Assembly (NCBI GenBank): GCA_963755755.1
Contig: CAVWLJ010000012.1
Span: 1-64,000 of the forward strand
Reading direction: 5' to 3'
Source: DATKNA01 sp963755755
GTDB lineage: Bacteria; Actinomycetota; Actinomycetes; Actinomycetales; Kineosporiaceae
DNA: 64,000 nt
Shown: positions 1 through 9,141 of the stretch, one piece after another
Layout: the number at the start of each line of letters is the position of its first letter
How positions within the stretch are numbered: the stretch's first letter is position 1
The notes under the pieces: model-generated
Database searches by the model: none
What the model saw: only the letters and a program-made list of their open reading frames with translations
Told to the model about the DNA's origin: nothing
Translations under genes and position numbers: made by a program

Positions 1-2
1 AC

Positions 3-269
3 CCCGTGACCATCGAGATCGTCACGGAGCGGGCCGTGCTCCTGATCCGCGGCGACCTCACCGTGACCTACCTCGACGACGGGCGCATCGAGACCGTCGC
101 CGAGCGGCGGGTGGACACCGGCGGCAAGGCCTACTGGGGGGCGTCGCACGAACTGCTCATCGCCGACTTCTACCGCACCCTCGACCAGCCGCAGCCGTTC
201 TGGATCGACCCGGAGGAGGGGACCCGATCGCTGCGCCTGGTCGACCGGATCTACCGACTGAACAGCTGA
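3..269 (+). CDS. Gfo/Idh/MocA oxidoreductase, C-terminal fragment cut by the window edge
   Basis: This is the last ~88 codons of an NAD(P)-dependent sugar or polyol dehydrogenase of the Gfo/Idh/MocA family; the N-terminal Rossmann fold lies before the window. What is visible is the typical end of the C-terminal alpha/beta domain: a strand with YLDDGRIE, then SHELLIADFYRTLD, FWIDPEEG and a closing helix SLRLVDRIYR. That ending is common in dehydrogenases of inositol-type operons. It is the first visible gene of a plus-strand operon continuing with an isomerase 35 nt downstream. Substrate cannot be told from this fragment. Confidence 0.72.
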   Translation, partial: PVTIEIVTERAVLLIRGDLTVTYLDDGRIETVAERRVDTGGKAYWGASHELLIADFYRTLDQPQPFWIDPEEGTRSLRLVDRIYRLNS

Positions 270-304
270 CGAGAAGCCTTGACCTCTTGATAGGAGGAAG
301 CCCC

Positions 305-1134
305 ATGTGGACCCTGTCCGGATTCATCGACGAGATCTCGCCCGACTTCACCGAGCAGTGCGCCGTCGCGGCCGACCTCGGCCTGAAGTACACCGAGGTG
401 CGCAGCGCCTGGAACATCAACATCCTGGACCTGAAGCCCGAGCAGCTCAGCACCGTGAAGGAGACGCTCGCCGACCACGGGCTGGCGGTCTCCAGCATCG
501 GCTCCCCGATCGGGAAGATCCCCATCGACGAGGAGTTCGGGCCGCACCTGGAGCGCATGAAGCACGCGGCCGACGTGGCGCACGAGCTCTCGGCGCCGTA
601 CATCCGCATCTTCTCGTTCTTCCTCCGCGCACGGCACGAATCCCGCCGACCACCGCGGCGAGGTCATCGAGCGCATGCGGGCGCTCGCCCGGGTCGCCGA
701 GGACGCCGACGTCGTCCTGCTGCACGAGAACGAGAAGGACATCTACGGCGACGTGCCGAGCCGCTGTCTCGACGTCGTCCGATCCGTGGACTCCCCGCAC
801 CTGCGGCTCGCGTGGGACCCGGCCAACTTCGTGCAGGTGGGCGTCCGGCCCTACACCGAGGGGTACCAGATCCTCCGGCCGCACGTGGAGTACGTGCAGA
901 TCAAGGACGCGCTGGCGGCGGACGGCACGGTCGTGACCGCGGGCAAGGGTGACGGCGAGGTCGCCGCAGACCATCCGCGCCCTGCGGCACGACGGGTTCG
1001 ACGGGTTCTTCTCGCTCGAGCCCCACCTGGGCGCCACGAGCTCGTCGGGCGCCTTCTCCGGCCCCGAGCTCTGGCGCCAGGCCCATTCCGACTTCACCGA
1101 GCTTCTTCGAGCCGAGGGGATCGAGTACGCATGA
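305..1134 (+). CDS. Sugar phosphate isomerase/epimerase (TIM barrel), two frameshifts
   Basis: Product is a xylose-isomerase-like TIM-barrel protein of the IolE/IolI type, expected to isomerise or dehydrate a keto-inositol or keto-sugar using a divalent metal. Translation starts at ATG 305 after the Shine-Dalgarno-like AGGAGG. The reading is in three frames: residues up to IRIFSFFL, then NPADHRGEVIERMRALA through VEYVQIKDAL, then QTIRALRHDGFDGFFSLEPH to the stop. Shifts fall near 630 and 958; at 958 removing one C restores GEVPQTIRALR. Metal-site elements are visible, such as HENEKDIYG, LAWDPANF and the late FFSLEPHL segment. It overlaps the next dehydrogenase by 4 nt (ATGA), so the two are probably translated together. 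All similarity is retained, so sequencing error is likelier than decay. Confidence 0.75.
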
Positions 1135-2197
1135 GCACCAAGCGCAAGGTGGCCCTGGTGGGCGCCGGCGTCATCGGGACGCACCACGGCCTGGTCCTCA
1201 GCCAGCTCGCGGACCGCCTCGAGCTCGCCGCCGTCGTCGACGTCGCGATCGATCGCGCCGAGAAGCTCGCCGCCGAGCGCGGCGGCCGGCCCTTCGCCTC
1301 GCTCTCCGAGGCGCTCGCCGCCGCGGACGTCGACATCGTCGTCGTGTGCGTGCCGACCGGGCGGCACGGCGAGGTGGCGATCGAAGCGCTCGACGCGGGC
1401 AAGCACGTCATCGTCGAGAAGCCCGCCGAGACGACGGTCCCCGGGTCGACGAGATCATCAAGGCCCAGCAGAAGGCCGGCACGCTCGTCACGGTCATCTC
1501 CCAGCACCGCTTCGACGCCGCCACCGAGACCGTGCTCGCCGCCATCGAGGGCGGCGAACTCGGCCGGCTGACCTCGGGCATCGCCTCGATCGACTGGTGG
1601 CGCGGGCAGAGCTACTACGACTCGGGGGACTGGCGGGGCACCTGGGAGCTCGACGGCGGCGGCGCCCTGATGAACCAGGGGGTGCACACCGTCGACCTCC
1701 TCATCGCGGCGATGGGCCGCGCCGGTCGAGGTGTTCGCCTACACCGGCGTGCTGGCGCACGAGCGGATCGAGGTGGAGGACGTCGCCGTGGGCGTGGTGC
1801 GCTTCGAGAGCGGCGCCCTCGGGCGTGCTGCACGGGACGACGGCGGCCTATCCCGGGCTCTCCGCGCGGGTGCAGGTCCACGGGGACCGGGGCTCGGCGG
1901 TCATCGACAACGACCAGCTGGTCTTCTTCCACGGAACCCCGGCCGGGGAGGATCCGGAGGAGCGGAGTATGGGGACGACGTCCGTCCGGACGGGGGCGGA
2001 CGCGGGGGCGACGGCCGCCAGCAACCCGACGCGGCCTCGGGGACTCGCACCGGCTGCAGTACCTGAACTTCCTGGCGGCGCTGGACGGCACCGAACCGCT
2101 GCGCGTCGACCTGGAGACCAACCGGCAGGCCGTCGCCCTCATCAACGGGGTGTACGAGTCCGCGCGCACCGGTCGCCCGGTGGAGCCTGCGAAGTGA
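1131..2197 (+). CDS. Gfo/Idh/MocA family dehydrogenase, multiple frameshifts
   Basis: NAD(P)-dependent dehydrogenase of the Gfo/Idh/MocA family, probably acting on an inositol or sugar acid. The N-terminal Rossmann motif GAGVIGTHH starts about 10 residues in, followed by VVVCVPTGRH and the family signature HVIVEKPAE. The C-terminal domain shows SQHRFDAATETVLAAIEGG, GGGALMNQGVHTVDLL with the catalytic-type Asp/His, and the end YLNFLAALDG plus NRQAVALINGVYESA. Four single-base shifts interrupt it, near 1440 (GGGG read as GGG), 1722, 1825 (extra G) and 2035 (a missing C). ATG 1131 overlaps the upstream stop. About 350 residues is normal for the family. The alternative is a true pseudogene, but every segment keeps family residues. 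Confidence 0.74.
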
Positions 2198-3064
2198 GAC
2201 CGGATCGCCGCCAACCCCATCCCGTACTGGCTGAAGGGGGGGAAGACCCGGGAGGTGTTCGAGGAGGCGTTCCGCGACTTCCAGGCGATCGGCTTCACCG
2301 CCGTCAAGGCGGACGTGCCCGAGGGCATGACGCCGGCGGAGTACGCCGACTGGATCGCCGGGTACGGGCTCGCGCCGTCGCTGAGCCTGTTCAGCTCGCC
2401 CTTCGACGAGACGGTCGACATGGCCGCCGAGGTGGAGCGGGCGAAGCGGTTCGCCGCCGAGCAGGTCGCGCTCGGGCTGGACCGCACGATGATCTCGTCC
2501 ATGGCGGTGCCGGCCCGCCGGGCGCAGCCCGCGGTCGGCGCCGACTACGACGAGTCGCGACTCGCACGGCCATCGACAACTGCGGGCAGCGTGTGCCAGG
2601 TTCTGCAGGCCGAAGGGCTGCGGCCGCTGCACCACTCGCACGTCGGCGGCGTCTTCGAGACCGAGGACGAGATCGTCCGGCTGCTCGACGACCTCGGCCC
2701 CGACGTCCTCGGCTTCGGCCCCGACACCGGGCACCTGCGGTGGGCGGGGATCGACCCGGCGCCGTTCATCCGCCGCTACGCCGACCGGATGGGCGGCATC
2801 CACATCAAGGACTGCTTCCCCGACTACCTCTCGCCGGAGAGCCGGACGGGCATGAGCTACTCCGAGGTGCAGGCGACCAAGCGGCTGTGGGCCGAGCCGG
2901 GCAGCGGGGTGGTGGACTTCGCCGCCGTGGTCGCCGCGATCCCCGCGGGCTACGACGGCGACTTCATGATCGAGGTGGACGAGCCGAGCGTCGAGTCCAA
3001 CCTGGAGTCGCACCGCATCTCCTTCGAGTGGGCGCGGCGCAACCTTCCGGAGGCGGTCGCGTGA
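2194..3064 (+). CDS. Sugar phosphate isomerase/epimerase (TIM barrel), IolE/IolI-like
   Basis: TIM-barrel isomerase or epimerase. The frame reads RIAANPIPYWLKGG at the N-terminus, a start typical of these proteins, then GLAPSLSLFSSPF, HHSHVGGVFET, GFGPDTGHLRWAG, GGIHIKDCFPDY and DFMIEVDEPS, which carry the His/Glu/Asp metal-binding positions. A GTG at 2194 overlaps the preceding stop but lies out of frame with the body, so one base is probably missing just after it; otherwise the first in-frame start is GTG 2255. Around 2565-2605 the peptide RPSTTAGSV looks wrong, whereas the neighbouring frame reads TAIDNCGQ, so two compensating indels are likely. It is followed without a gap by the LarA homologue (GTGA overlap). 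Confidence 0.74.
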
Positions 3065-4416
3065 CGGCCACGGACGTCGAGCCGGCGGCGCCGCCGTCCG
3101 GATCGGCGGGGCGGACCGGACGCTGGGGGAGGAGGAGGTCGCCCGGTTCGTCGCCGAGCAGCTCGCGGGCATCGACGCCGACGGGCGCAGCGTCTGCGTG
3201 CTGGTGCCCGACGGCACCCGGGCGTTCCCGCTGCCGCTGCTCGTCCGGGCGGTCCACCGTGCCCTGCACGGGCGGGCGTCCCGGCTCACGGTGCTGGTCG
3301 CGCTCGGGACCCACGCCCCGATGGGCGAGGACGCCCTCGCCGCGCACCTGGGGTACACCGGGCGGGACCTGGCCGAGGTCTACCCGGGCACCGAGGTCCG
3401 CAACCACGAGTGGTGGAAGCCGGAGACCTTCGCCCATCTCGGCACCATTCCCGCGGCGCGGATCGAGGAGCTGTCCGAGGGCCGGCTCAGCCTCGAGGTG
3501 GAGGTGCTGCTGAACCGGGCCGTCGTCGACCACGACATCGCGCTGGTCGTCGGGCCGGTCCTCCCGCACGAGGTCGTCGGCATGTCCGGCGGCAACAAGT
3601 ACTTCTTCCCCGGCGTCGCCGGGCAGCGGATCATCGACGTCTCGCACTGGCTCGGCGCGCTCATCACGTCGGCCGAGATCATCGGCACGACCGGCACCAC
3701 GCCGGTGCGCGCCCTGATCGACGAGGGCGCGGCCCTGATCCCGGCCGAGAAGTACGCCTTCTGCGGGGTGACGGCGGAGGCCGGCCGCCTCCGCGGACGG
3801 GGACGACGACTACGGCGCGGCCGGCGAGGGGCGCCGCGGCACGGACGTCGAGCAGAGCGTGGCGCTGCACTCGCTCTCGTTCGGCGACTGCGTCTCCTCG
3901 TGGGCCAGCGCGGCGGAGATCAGCGCCGCCACGCACGTGACCTACCTCGACCGGCCGGTCCGCCGCGTGCTGTCGCTCGTGCCCGAGATGTACGACGAGA
4001 TCTGGACCGGCGCGAAGGGGTTCTACAAGGTGGAGCCCGTCGTGGCGGACGGCGGGGAGGTGATCCTCTACGCGCCGCACATCCGCGAGATCGCCACCAG
4101 CCACCCGCAGATCCACGAGGTCGGGTACCACTGCCGCGACTACTTCGTGAAGCAGTGGGACAGGTTCTCCGCGGTGCACTGGGGCGTGCTCGCGCACTCG
4201 ACGCACCTGCGGGGCGCCGGGACGTACGACGCGGCCACCGGTGAGGAGCGGCTGCGGGTGAACGTGACGCTGGCGACCGGCATACCCGAGGACGTGTGCC
4301 GCGCGGTCAACCTCGGCTACCGCGACCCCGCCACCATCGACGTGTCCGACTTCGCCGCCGACCCCGAGACCCTCGTCGTGCCGCGCGCCGGCGAGGTGCT
4401 CTTCCGCCTCCGCTGA
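3061..4416 (+). CDS. LarA-family (DUF2088) lactate racemase homologue, frameshifted
   Basis: Homologue of lactate racemase LarA, whose known members interconvert 2-hydroxy acids with a nickel-pincer nucleotide cofactor; some LarA homologues racemise or epimerise other hydroxy acids including sugar acids. Catalytic elements are recognisable: GTHAPMGED (His equivalent to H108 of L. plantarum LarA), LPHEVVGMSGGNKYFFPG (His equivalent to H174 and the cofactor-binding Lys equivalent to K184). The C-terminal domain reads VTYLDRPVRRVLSLVPEMYD and LYAPHIREI. Shifts occur near 3095 and 3785. GTG 3061 overlaps the upstream stop, so it belongs to the polyol operon, suggesting a sugar-acid 2-epimerase rather than lactate racemase. 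Cofactor genes larB, larC and larE are not in the window. Confidence 0.78.
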
Positions 4417-5405
4417 CCGGTCGACTGGCGGACGACGAGCCGCACCGGCAGGACCAGCGGCCGGCCGCTCGTCTTCGCGCCGAGCGCCACGGCGATGCAG
4501 TTGCGCACGCCGGTGAACCCCATCCGGTACAGCGGCGCCGCGATCGTGGTCAGCGTCGGCTCCACCAGCTCGTCGAAGATGATGTTGTCGATCCCGATCA
4601 CGCTGATGTCGTCCGGGACGGCGACGCCCAGCTTGCCCAGGCCCTTCATGACGCCGATGGCGAGCTGGTCGTTGTACGCGAGCACGGCCGTCGCGTCGAC
4701 CCTGGCGACCTGGCGCGCGGCGCCGATGCCCGCCAGCACCGTCGGCTCGTTGGGGCCCACCCGCCGCACGTCCAGGGCCAGGTCGGCCGCCGCCTCGCGC
4801 AGGGCTCGCCAGCGCACGCCGTCCGACCAGCTGGTCTCCGGTCCCGCGACGTAATGGATCCGTTCATGACCGAGGCTGCACAGGTACTCCGTCGCGCGGC
4901 GGATGCCCCGGTGGTGATCGTTCACCACGCAGGTGACCTCGGGGATGATCCGGTTGAGCAGGACCACCGGCTTCTGCTTGGCCATCATCCGCAGGGCGGA
5001 GTCCGTCATCCGGGAGCTGGCGATGACGATGCCGTCGACCTGCCCCAGCTCCCGCTCGATGGTCTCGCGCTCCACCTCGGGCGACTCGCTCGTGTGGGAG
5101 AGGATCAGCTGGTGGCCCGCCTCGCGCGCCGCCTCGTACGCCCCCTTGATGATGTCGCCGTAGAAGGGATTGGTGACGTCCGCGACGAGCAGGCCGATGG
5201 CGTGGCGGTGGTCCTGCTCCGCGACGTGGTGACCGTGCAGCCGGTCCCAGCGATAGCCGAGGCGCTCCGCCGCCAGGAAGACCCGCTGCGCCGTCTCGGC
5301 GTTCACCCGGCCGGGCCGCGAATACGCGCGGGACACCGTGGAGGCCGACACCCCGGCCTCCACGGCGACGTCATAGATCGTCGGCCGCGCTGCCATGATG
5401 GTCAT
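4317..5405 (-). CDS. LacI-family transcriptional regulator
   Basis: Repressor of the LacI/GalR family. The N-terminal helix-turn-helix is clear (TIYDVAVEAGVSASTVSRAY, then GRVNAETAQRVFLAAERLGYR), followed by the periplasmic-binding-like effector domain with IGLLVADVTNPFY, GIVIASSRM, LAYNDQLAIGVMKGL and the end RLVVRQSTG. Two in-frame ATGs at 5405 and 5396 precede the HTH; either could be the start. It converges on the LarA operon, which it probably controls. The frame has no stop right after RQSTG and runs ~100 nt into the antisense of the LarA gene; real family members end soon after this motif, so a lost base near 4410 may have removed the true stop. Confidence 0.85.
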   Translation of the reverse strand: MTIMAARPTIYDVAVEAGVSASTVSRAYSRPGRVNAETAQRVFLAAERLGYRWDRLHGHHVAEQDHRHAIGLLVADVTNPFYGDIIKGAYEAAREAGHQLILSHTSESPEVERETIERELGQVDGIVIASSRMTDSALRMMAKQKPVVLLNRIIPEVTCVVNDHHRGIRRATEYLCSLGHERIHYVAGPETSWSDGVRWRALREAAADLALDVRRVGPNEPTVLAGIGAARQVARVDATAVLAYNDQLAIGVMKGLGKLGVAVPDDISVIGIDNIIFDELVEPTLTTIAAPLYRMGFTGVRNCIAVALGAKTSGRPLVLPVRLVVRQSTGQRRRKSTSPARGTTRVSGSAAKSDTSMVAGSR

Positions 5406-5501
5406 GGTAAGTCGATATTGGGACAAGCCCGGCGATTGCGCAGGTGAACGATTTGATCGCTTTCGGTCCGTGATGGCCGAGGCCGCCTCGCGGATGGAGC
5501 C

Positions 5502-6421
5502 ATGGGCCGTGTGATCGACGGCTACGTCGTGATCCTCCTGCCGGTGCTCGCGGGCGTGGTCGTCGGCGCGATCGGAGTTCTCGGCCCGGGCGCGGACCGG
5601 GTGCTCAACACGGCTGGTGTTCACCGTCCTGAACCCGTGCCTGCTGTTCACCGTGACGTTCCGCGCCGACCTCGGATCCGTCCTGTCCGTCGGGTGCGCT
5701 CGTGGCCGTGCTCTCGGCCGCGACCGCCATGGCCACGTTCGCCGTCACGGCCAGACTCTGGCTGGGGCGGCCGTTGGCCGGCGCGACCATCCCCGCTCTG
5801 GCCGCCGGCTACACCAACGCCGGGTACATCGGGATACCGGTGGCCACGTACGTGCTCGGCAATGCGGCGGCGGTCCTTCCGGTGCTCCTGCTCCAACTGC
5901 TCGTCATCACGCCGCTCGCGTTGTTCGCGCTCGACCTGCGCGGCCATGGCGGCATCAGCTGGGGTGCGCTTCTCGTGCCCCTGCGCAACCCGCTGGTGCT
6001 CGCGATCCTCGCCGGGGTGGGAACCTCGGCCCTGGGCCGGCGTCCGCCTGATGTCGTCCTCGCCGGGCTCGGGGAGATCGGCTCCGCCGCCGTGCCGGTG
6101 ATACTGATCGCGTTCGGCATCGCGCTGACCGGCCAGCGGGTGCTCTCGCCCGGCAGCGGCCGCAGAGAGGTCCTTCTCGCCAGCGGGATCAAGGTGGCGC
6201 TCATGCCCGCCGTCGCTCTTCTCGTGGCGCGTTACGCGCTGCGCCTCAATGCTCACCAGGTTCTGACCGTCGTCCTGCTCGCGGCTCTGCCCACGGCGCA
6301 GAACGTGTTCAACTACGCCGACCGGTACGAGACCGACGTCGTCCTCGCCCGGGACGTCGTGCTGCTCACCACGCTGGCCTCACTGCCCGTACTGCTGCTG
6401 CTCTCCGTCGTCCTGGGGTGA
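5502..6421 (+). CDS. AEC-family (auxin efflux carrier-like) transporter, two frameshifts
   Basis: Membrane permease of the AEC family, which exports or imports organic acids and auxin-like anions in bacteria. The reading combines three frames: VILLPVLAGVVVGAIGVL (first helix), then FTVLNPCLLFTVTFRADL with the family's N-P-x-L break, then a long intact section containing GYTNAGYIGIPVATYVLG (the conserved N/G-rich motif), IALTGQRVL and LPTAQNVFNYADRY near the end. Shifts are near 5612 and 5693. About ten hydrophobic segments in ~306 residues fit the family. It is divergent from the LacI gene, with 96 nt between, so it may share that regulator and move the operon's substrate. Confidence 0.8.
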
Positions 6422-6497
6422 GCCGGCTCGACGGGTCGGTGGCGGCGGCACTGCCTAGCCTGAGGTCCTCGGCGACGGACCACTCCGAGAGGTCGAC

Positions 6498-7370
6498 ATG
6501 GCACCCACCTCCCTGCCCGTCTCCGGGCGCGACGGCACCCCGCTGGCCACGTATCGCTGGGAGCCGGCCGGGCCCGCTCGTGGCGTCGTCCAGATCGTCC
6601 ACGGCCTGGGCGAGCACGTACGGCGCTACGACCACCTCGCGAACTCGCTGGCCGAGGCCGGGTTCGTCGTGCAGGGCCACGACACCCGTGGCCACGGCGA
6701 CACCGTCGTCGACGGCGCCGAAGCAGGCGTGATCGGTGCCGAGGGCTGGACGGCGTCGATCGACGACATCGACGTGCTCCTCGACCGGCTCCGCACCGAC
6801 GTTCCCGGCGTCCCGGTCGTGCTGCTCGGGCACAGCATGGGCTCGTTCGCCGTCCAGCAGTACCTGGTCGACCACAGCGAGCGGGTCGACGCCGTCGTGC
6901 TCAGCGGCACCGCAGCGGCCGACCTGATGCCCGCGCTCGACCTCGACGCGCCGCTGGACCTCTCGGGCTTCAACGCCCCGTTCGAGCCGGGCCGCACCGG
7001 CTACGAGTGGCTGACGCGCGACGAGGCACAGGTCGACGTCTACGTGGCGGACCCGCTCTGCGGCTTCGGGTACGACGTCGCGGCGTCGAAGGCGGTGTAC
7101 GCCGGTGCGCGCGCCGCCGCCGACCCGGAGAAGGTCCGACGCATCCGGCACGACCTGCCGATCTACATCGTCGTCGGCGACCAGGACCCCGTCGGCAACG
7201 ACCTCGCCGGCGTGCACGCACTGGTCGAGCGGTACCGGAGCGCCGGGCTCACGCGGGTCGAGCTTCGCGTGTACCCCGGCGCGCGCCACGAGGTGTTCAA
7301 CGAGACGAACCGCGACGAGGTGGAGCGTGACCTCCTGCAGTGGCTCACCCGCGCGGCGTGGGAACGCTGA
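6498..7370 (+). CDS. Alpha/beta hydrolase, monoacylglycerol-lipase type
   Basis: Intact 290-residue serine hydrolase of the lysophospholipase/monoacylglycerol lipase group (Hydrolase_4). The oxyanion segment is VQIVHGLGEHVRRYDHLA, followed by GHDTRGHG, the nucleophile elbow GHSMG with Ser near residue 113, an Asp in VVGDQDPVG and the His in YPGARHEVFNE. This pattern (HGxGEHxxRY plus GHSMG) is typical of the family and suggests cytoplasmic hydrolysis of monoacylglycerols or similar esters. ATG 6498 follows a GAGAGG ribosome-binding site. The 3' end overlaps the convergent channel gene by 26 nt. Confidence 0.9.
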   Translation: MAPTSLPVSGRDGTPLATYRWEPAGPARGVVQIVHGLGEHVRRYDHLANSLAEAGFVVQGHDTRGHGDTVVDGAEAGVIGAEGWTASIDDIDVLLDRLRTDVPGVPVVLLGHSMGSFAVQQYLVDHSERVDAVVLSGTAAADLMPALDLDAPLDLSGFNAPFEPGRTGYEWLTRDEAQVDVYVADPLCGFGYDVAASKAVYAGARAAADPEKVRRIRHDLPIYIVVGDQDPVGNDLAGVHALVERYRSAGLTRVELRVYPGARHEVFNETNRDEVERDLLQWLTRAAWER

Positions 7371-7971
7371 CCCCGTACCGGAGTCCGAAGAGCCGCACGA
7401 CCACGCACACCAGGACGCCGAGGACGGGGAACACCGGGTTCGTGCTGCCGGCCTCCTGCCCCACGACGAGGACCGTGGCCCCCAGCAGCGCCGGTATCGC
7501 GTACAAGCCCTCGCGCAACACGGTCGGGACCTCGCGCAGCAGCAGATCCCGCAGCATCCCCCCGCCGATGCCCGTGATCGTCCCGAGCAGGACCGCCTGC
7601 ACCGGACCGAGCCCGAACTGCAGGGCCTTGGTCGCCCCGGTGACCGCGAACAGGCCGAGACCGAGCGCATCGAAGATCATGACGCTCCGTTCGGCGCGCT
7701 CCAGGGCGCGTCCGGCGAAGAAGCAGACGGTCCCGGCCGCCGCGGCGGCCGCCAGGTAGCGCCAGTCCCGGAAGGTGGCTGGCGGCGTCCCGATGAGGAC
7801 GTCCCTGGTGATGCCCCCGGCCAGCCCGACGACAGCCGCGAGCACGACGACGCCGAACAGGTCGAGCTTCGCCCGGACGGCCGCCAGCCCGCCGCTGAGG
7901 CCGAAGACGAACGTCCCTACCAGATTGAGGACGAGGATGAGCGGAGGACTGAAGCCCACGGGGACGTCCAT
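7345..7971 (-). CDS. TRIC-like (UPF0126/YicG) small membrane channel protein
   Basis: About 208 residues forming two repeats of a three-helix unit, the pattern of bacterial trimeric intracellular cation (TRIC) channel homologues. Each repeat carries the family glycine motif: VGLAGGITRDVLIG with PPATFRDW in the first and TGIGGGMLRDLLLREVPTVL in the second. Helices include LILVLNLVGTFVFGLSGGLA and SVMIFDALGLGLFAVTGA. The start at 7971 (MDVPVGFS) is preferred; an upstream GTG at 8037 would run into the divergent topoisomerase gene. Inferred role is a potassium or cation leak channel in the inner membrane. Confidence 0.87.
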   Translation of the reverse strand: MDVPVGFSPPLILVLNLVGTFVFGLSGGLAAVRAKLDLFGVVVLAAVVGLAGGITRDVLIGTPPATFRDWRYLAAAAAAGTVCFFAGRALERAERSVMIFDALGLGLFAVTGATKALQFGLGPVQAVLLGTITGIGGGMLRDLLLREVPTVLREGLYAIPALLGATVLVVGQEAGSTNPVFPVLGVLVCVVVRLFGLRYGVSVPTPRG

Positions 7972-8016
7972 CGGCGACGAGCGTAGCCGCCGGCCGGCCC
8001 CCAGGACGGGAGGAAC

Positions 8017-9141
8017 GTGATCCACCAGGAGGGCCATCCTCGGCCGCCCGGCTGGAGCCGCCGGCCCGCCCGCGGCGGACGGCCCCGGTTCGCCTACCTG
8101 GACGACTCCGGCCGCCCCCTGACGGACGCCGAGGCCCTCGCGCGCATCGCCGCGCTGGCCCTCCCACCGGCATGGACGGACGTGTGGATCTCGCCGGATC
8201 CCGCCGCCAAGGTGCAGGCGGTCGGTGTCGACGCGGCGGGCAGGACGCAGTACCGCTACTCCGCCGCCTGGACGGCGCTACGGGCGCGGGAGAAGTTCGC
8301 GCACGTGCCCGACTTCGCGCGCGCCCTCCCGCTGTTGCGCACCGAGGTGGCACGCCGCCTCGGTGCCGGGCCGGACGGCGGGAGCGGCGAGACGCCTCCA
8401 CTGGACCGCGAGCGCGTGCTGGCGGCCGCCGTCCGGCTGCTCGACCTCGGCTTCTTCCGGGTGGGGTCCGAGCGGTACGCCCGCGACAACCACACCTACG
8501 GGCTCACGACCCTGCAACGCGGCCACGTGCGCGTCGACGGCGACGTGGTCCACTTCGACTACACCGCCAAGGAGCACCGCCACCGCGTCGTCGAGGTGAC
8601 CGACCCCGCTGTCGCCGACGTCGTCCGGCGCCTGCTGGTACGCGACGACCCGGGGCCGGACCTGCTCGCCTGGCAGCTGCCGGACGGCCGGTGGGAGCGG
8701 GTGCACAGCGCCCACGTCAACAGTTACGTCCACGCCGTGACCGGGATCGACGCCACGGCGAAGCAGTTCCGCACCTGGGCGGGGACGGTGCTCGCCGCGG
8801 CCGCGCTCGGCGGCGCGGAGCACGAGGAGCGATCGCGGTCGGCCGTGGTGGCGGCGATCAAGGCCACGAGCCTGCTGCTCGGCAACACGCCGGCCGTGGC
8901 TCGCGCGTCCTACGTGCACCCGGCGGTCGTCGAGGCGTTCGAGCAGGGCCGGACGGCGGAGGCGGCGGTGCGGGCGGCCCGCGAACGGTCGGGGGAGCGA
9001 CGCCTGTCGGTGCTGTGGCGCGACCCGGAGGTGCAGGACGCCACACTCGACCTCATCACGACGCGGCCCGACGGCCCCGATCAGGATGTCCCCTCCGCGG
9101 CGGGCGCCGACGCGACCAGGGACCGGCCCGCGGCCCCCTGA
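8017..9141 (+). CDS. DNA topoisomerase IB (poxvirus-like)
   Basis: Intact 374-residue type IB topoisomerase, which relaxes supercoils through a 3'-phosphotyrosine intermediate. The N-terminal domain contains RPRFAYLDDSGRPLTDAEALARI and YRYSAAWTALRAREKF. Catalytic residues are recognisable: Arg in RVGSERYARDNHTYGLTTL, Lys in FDYTAKEHRHR, Arg in KQFRTWAGTVLAA, and the nucleophile Tyr near residue 299 in RASYVHPAVVEAF. Length fits bacterial poxvirus-type enzymes. The start is GTG 8017, 45 nt from the divergent TRIC-like gene. Its 3' end overlaps the convergent MFS gene by ~60 nt. Confidence 0.92.
   Translation: MIHQEGHPRPPGWSRRPARGGRPRFAYLDDSGRPLTDAEALARIAALALPPAWTDVWISPDPAAKVQAVGVDAAGRTQYRYSAAWTALRAREKFAHVPDFARALPLLRTEVARRLGAGPDGGSGETPPLDRERVLAAAVRLLDLGFFRVGSERYARDNHTYGLTTLQRGHVRVDGDVVHFDYTAKEHRHRVVEVTDPAVADVVRRLLVRDDPGPDLLAWQLPDGRWERVHSAHVNSYVHAVTGIDATAKQFRTWAGTVLAAAALGGAEHEERSRSAVVAAIKATSLLLGNTPAVARASYVHPAVVEAFEQGRTAEAAVRAARERSGERRLSVLWRDPEVQDATLDLITTRPDGPDQDVPSAAGADATRDRPAAP

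Noticed and set aside
1131..2197. Treating the heavily broken dehydrogenase as a genuine pseudogene
   Set aside because: All segments keep family residues and there are no internal nonsense codons once single bases are corrected; neighbours show the same error type.
4900..5100. Short plus-strand frames within the LacI gene that looked like small genes
   Set aside because: They are out-of-phase readings of a clear LacI effector domain.
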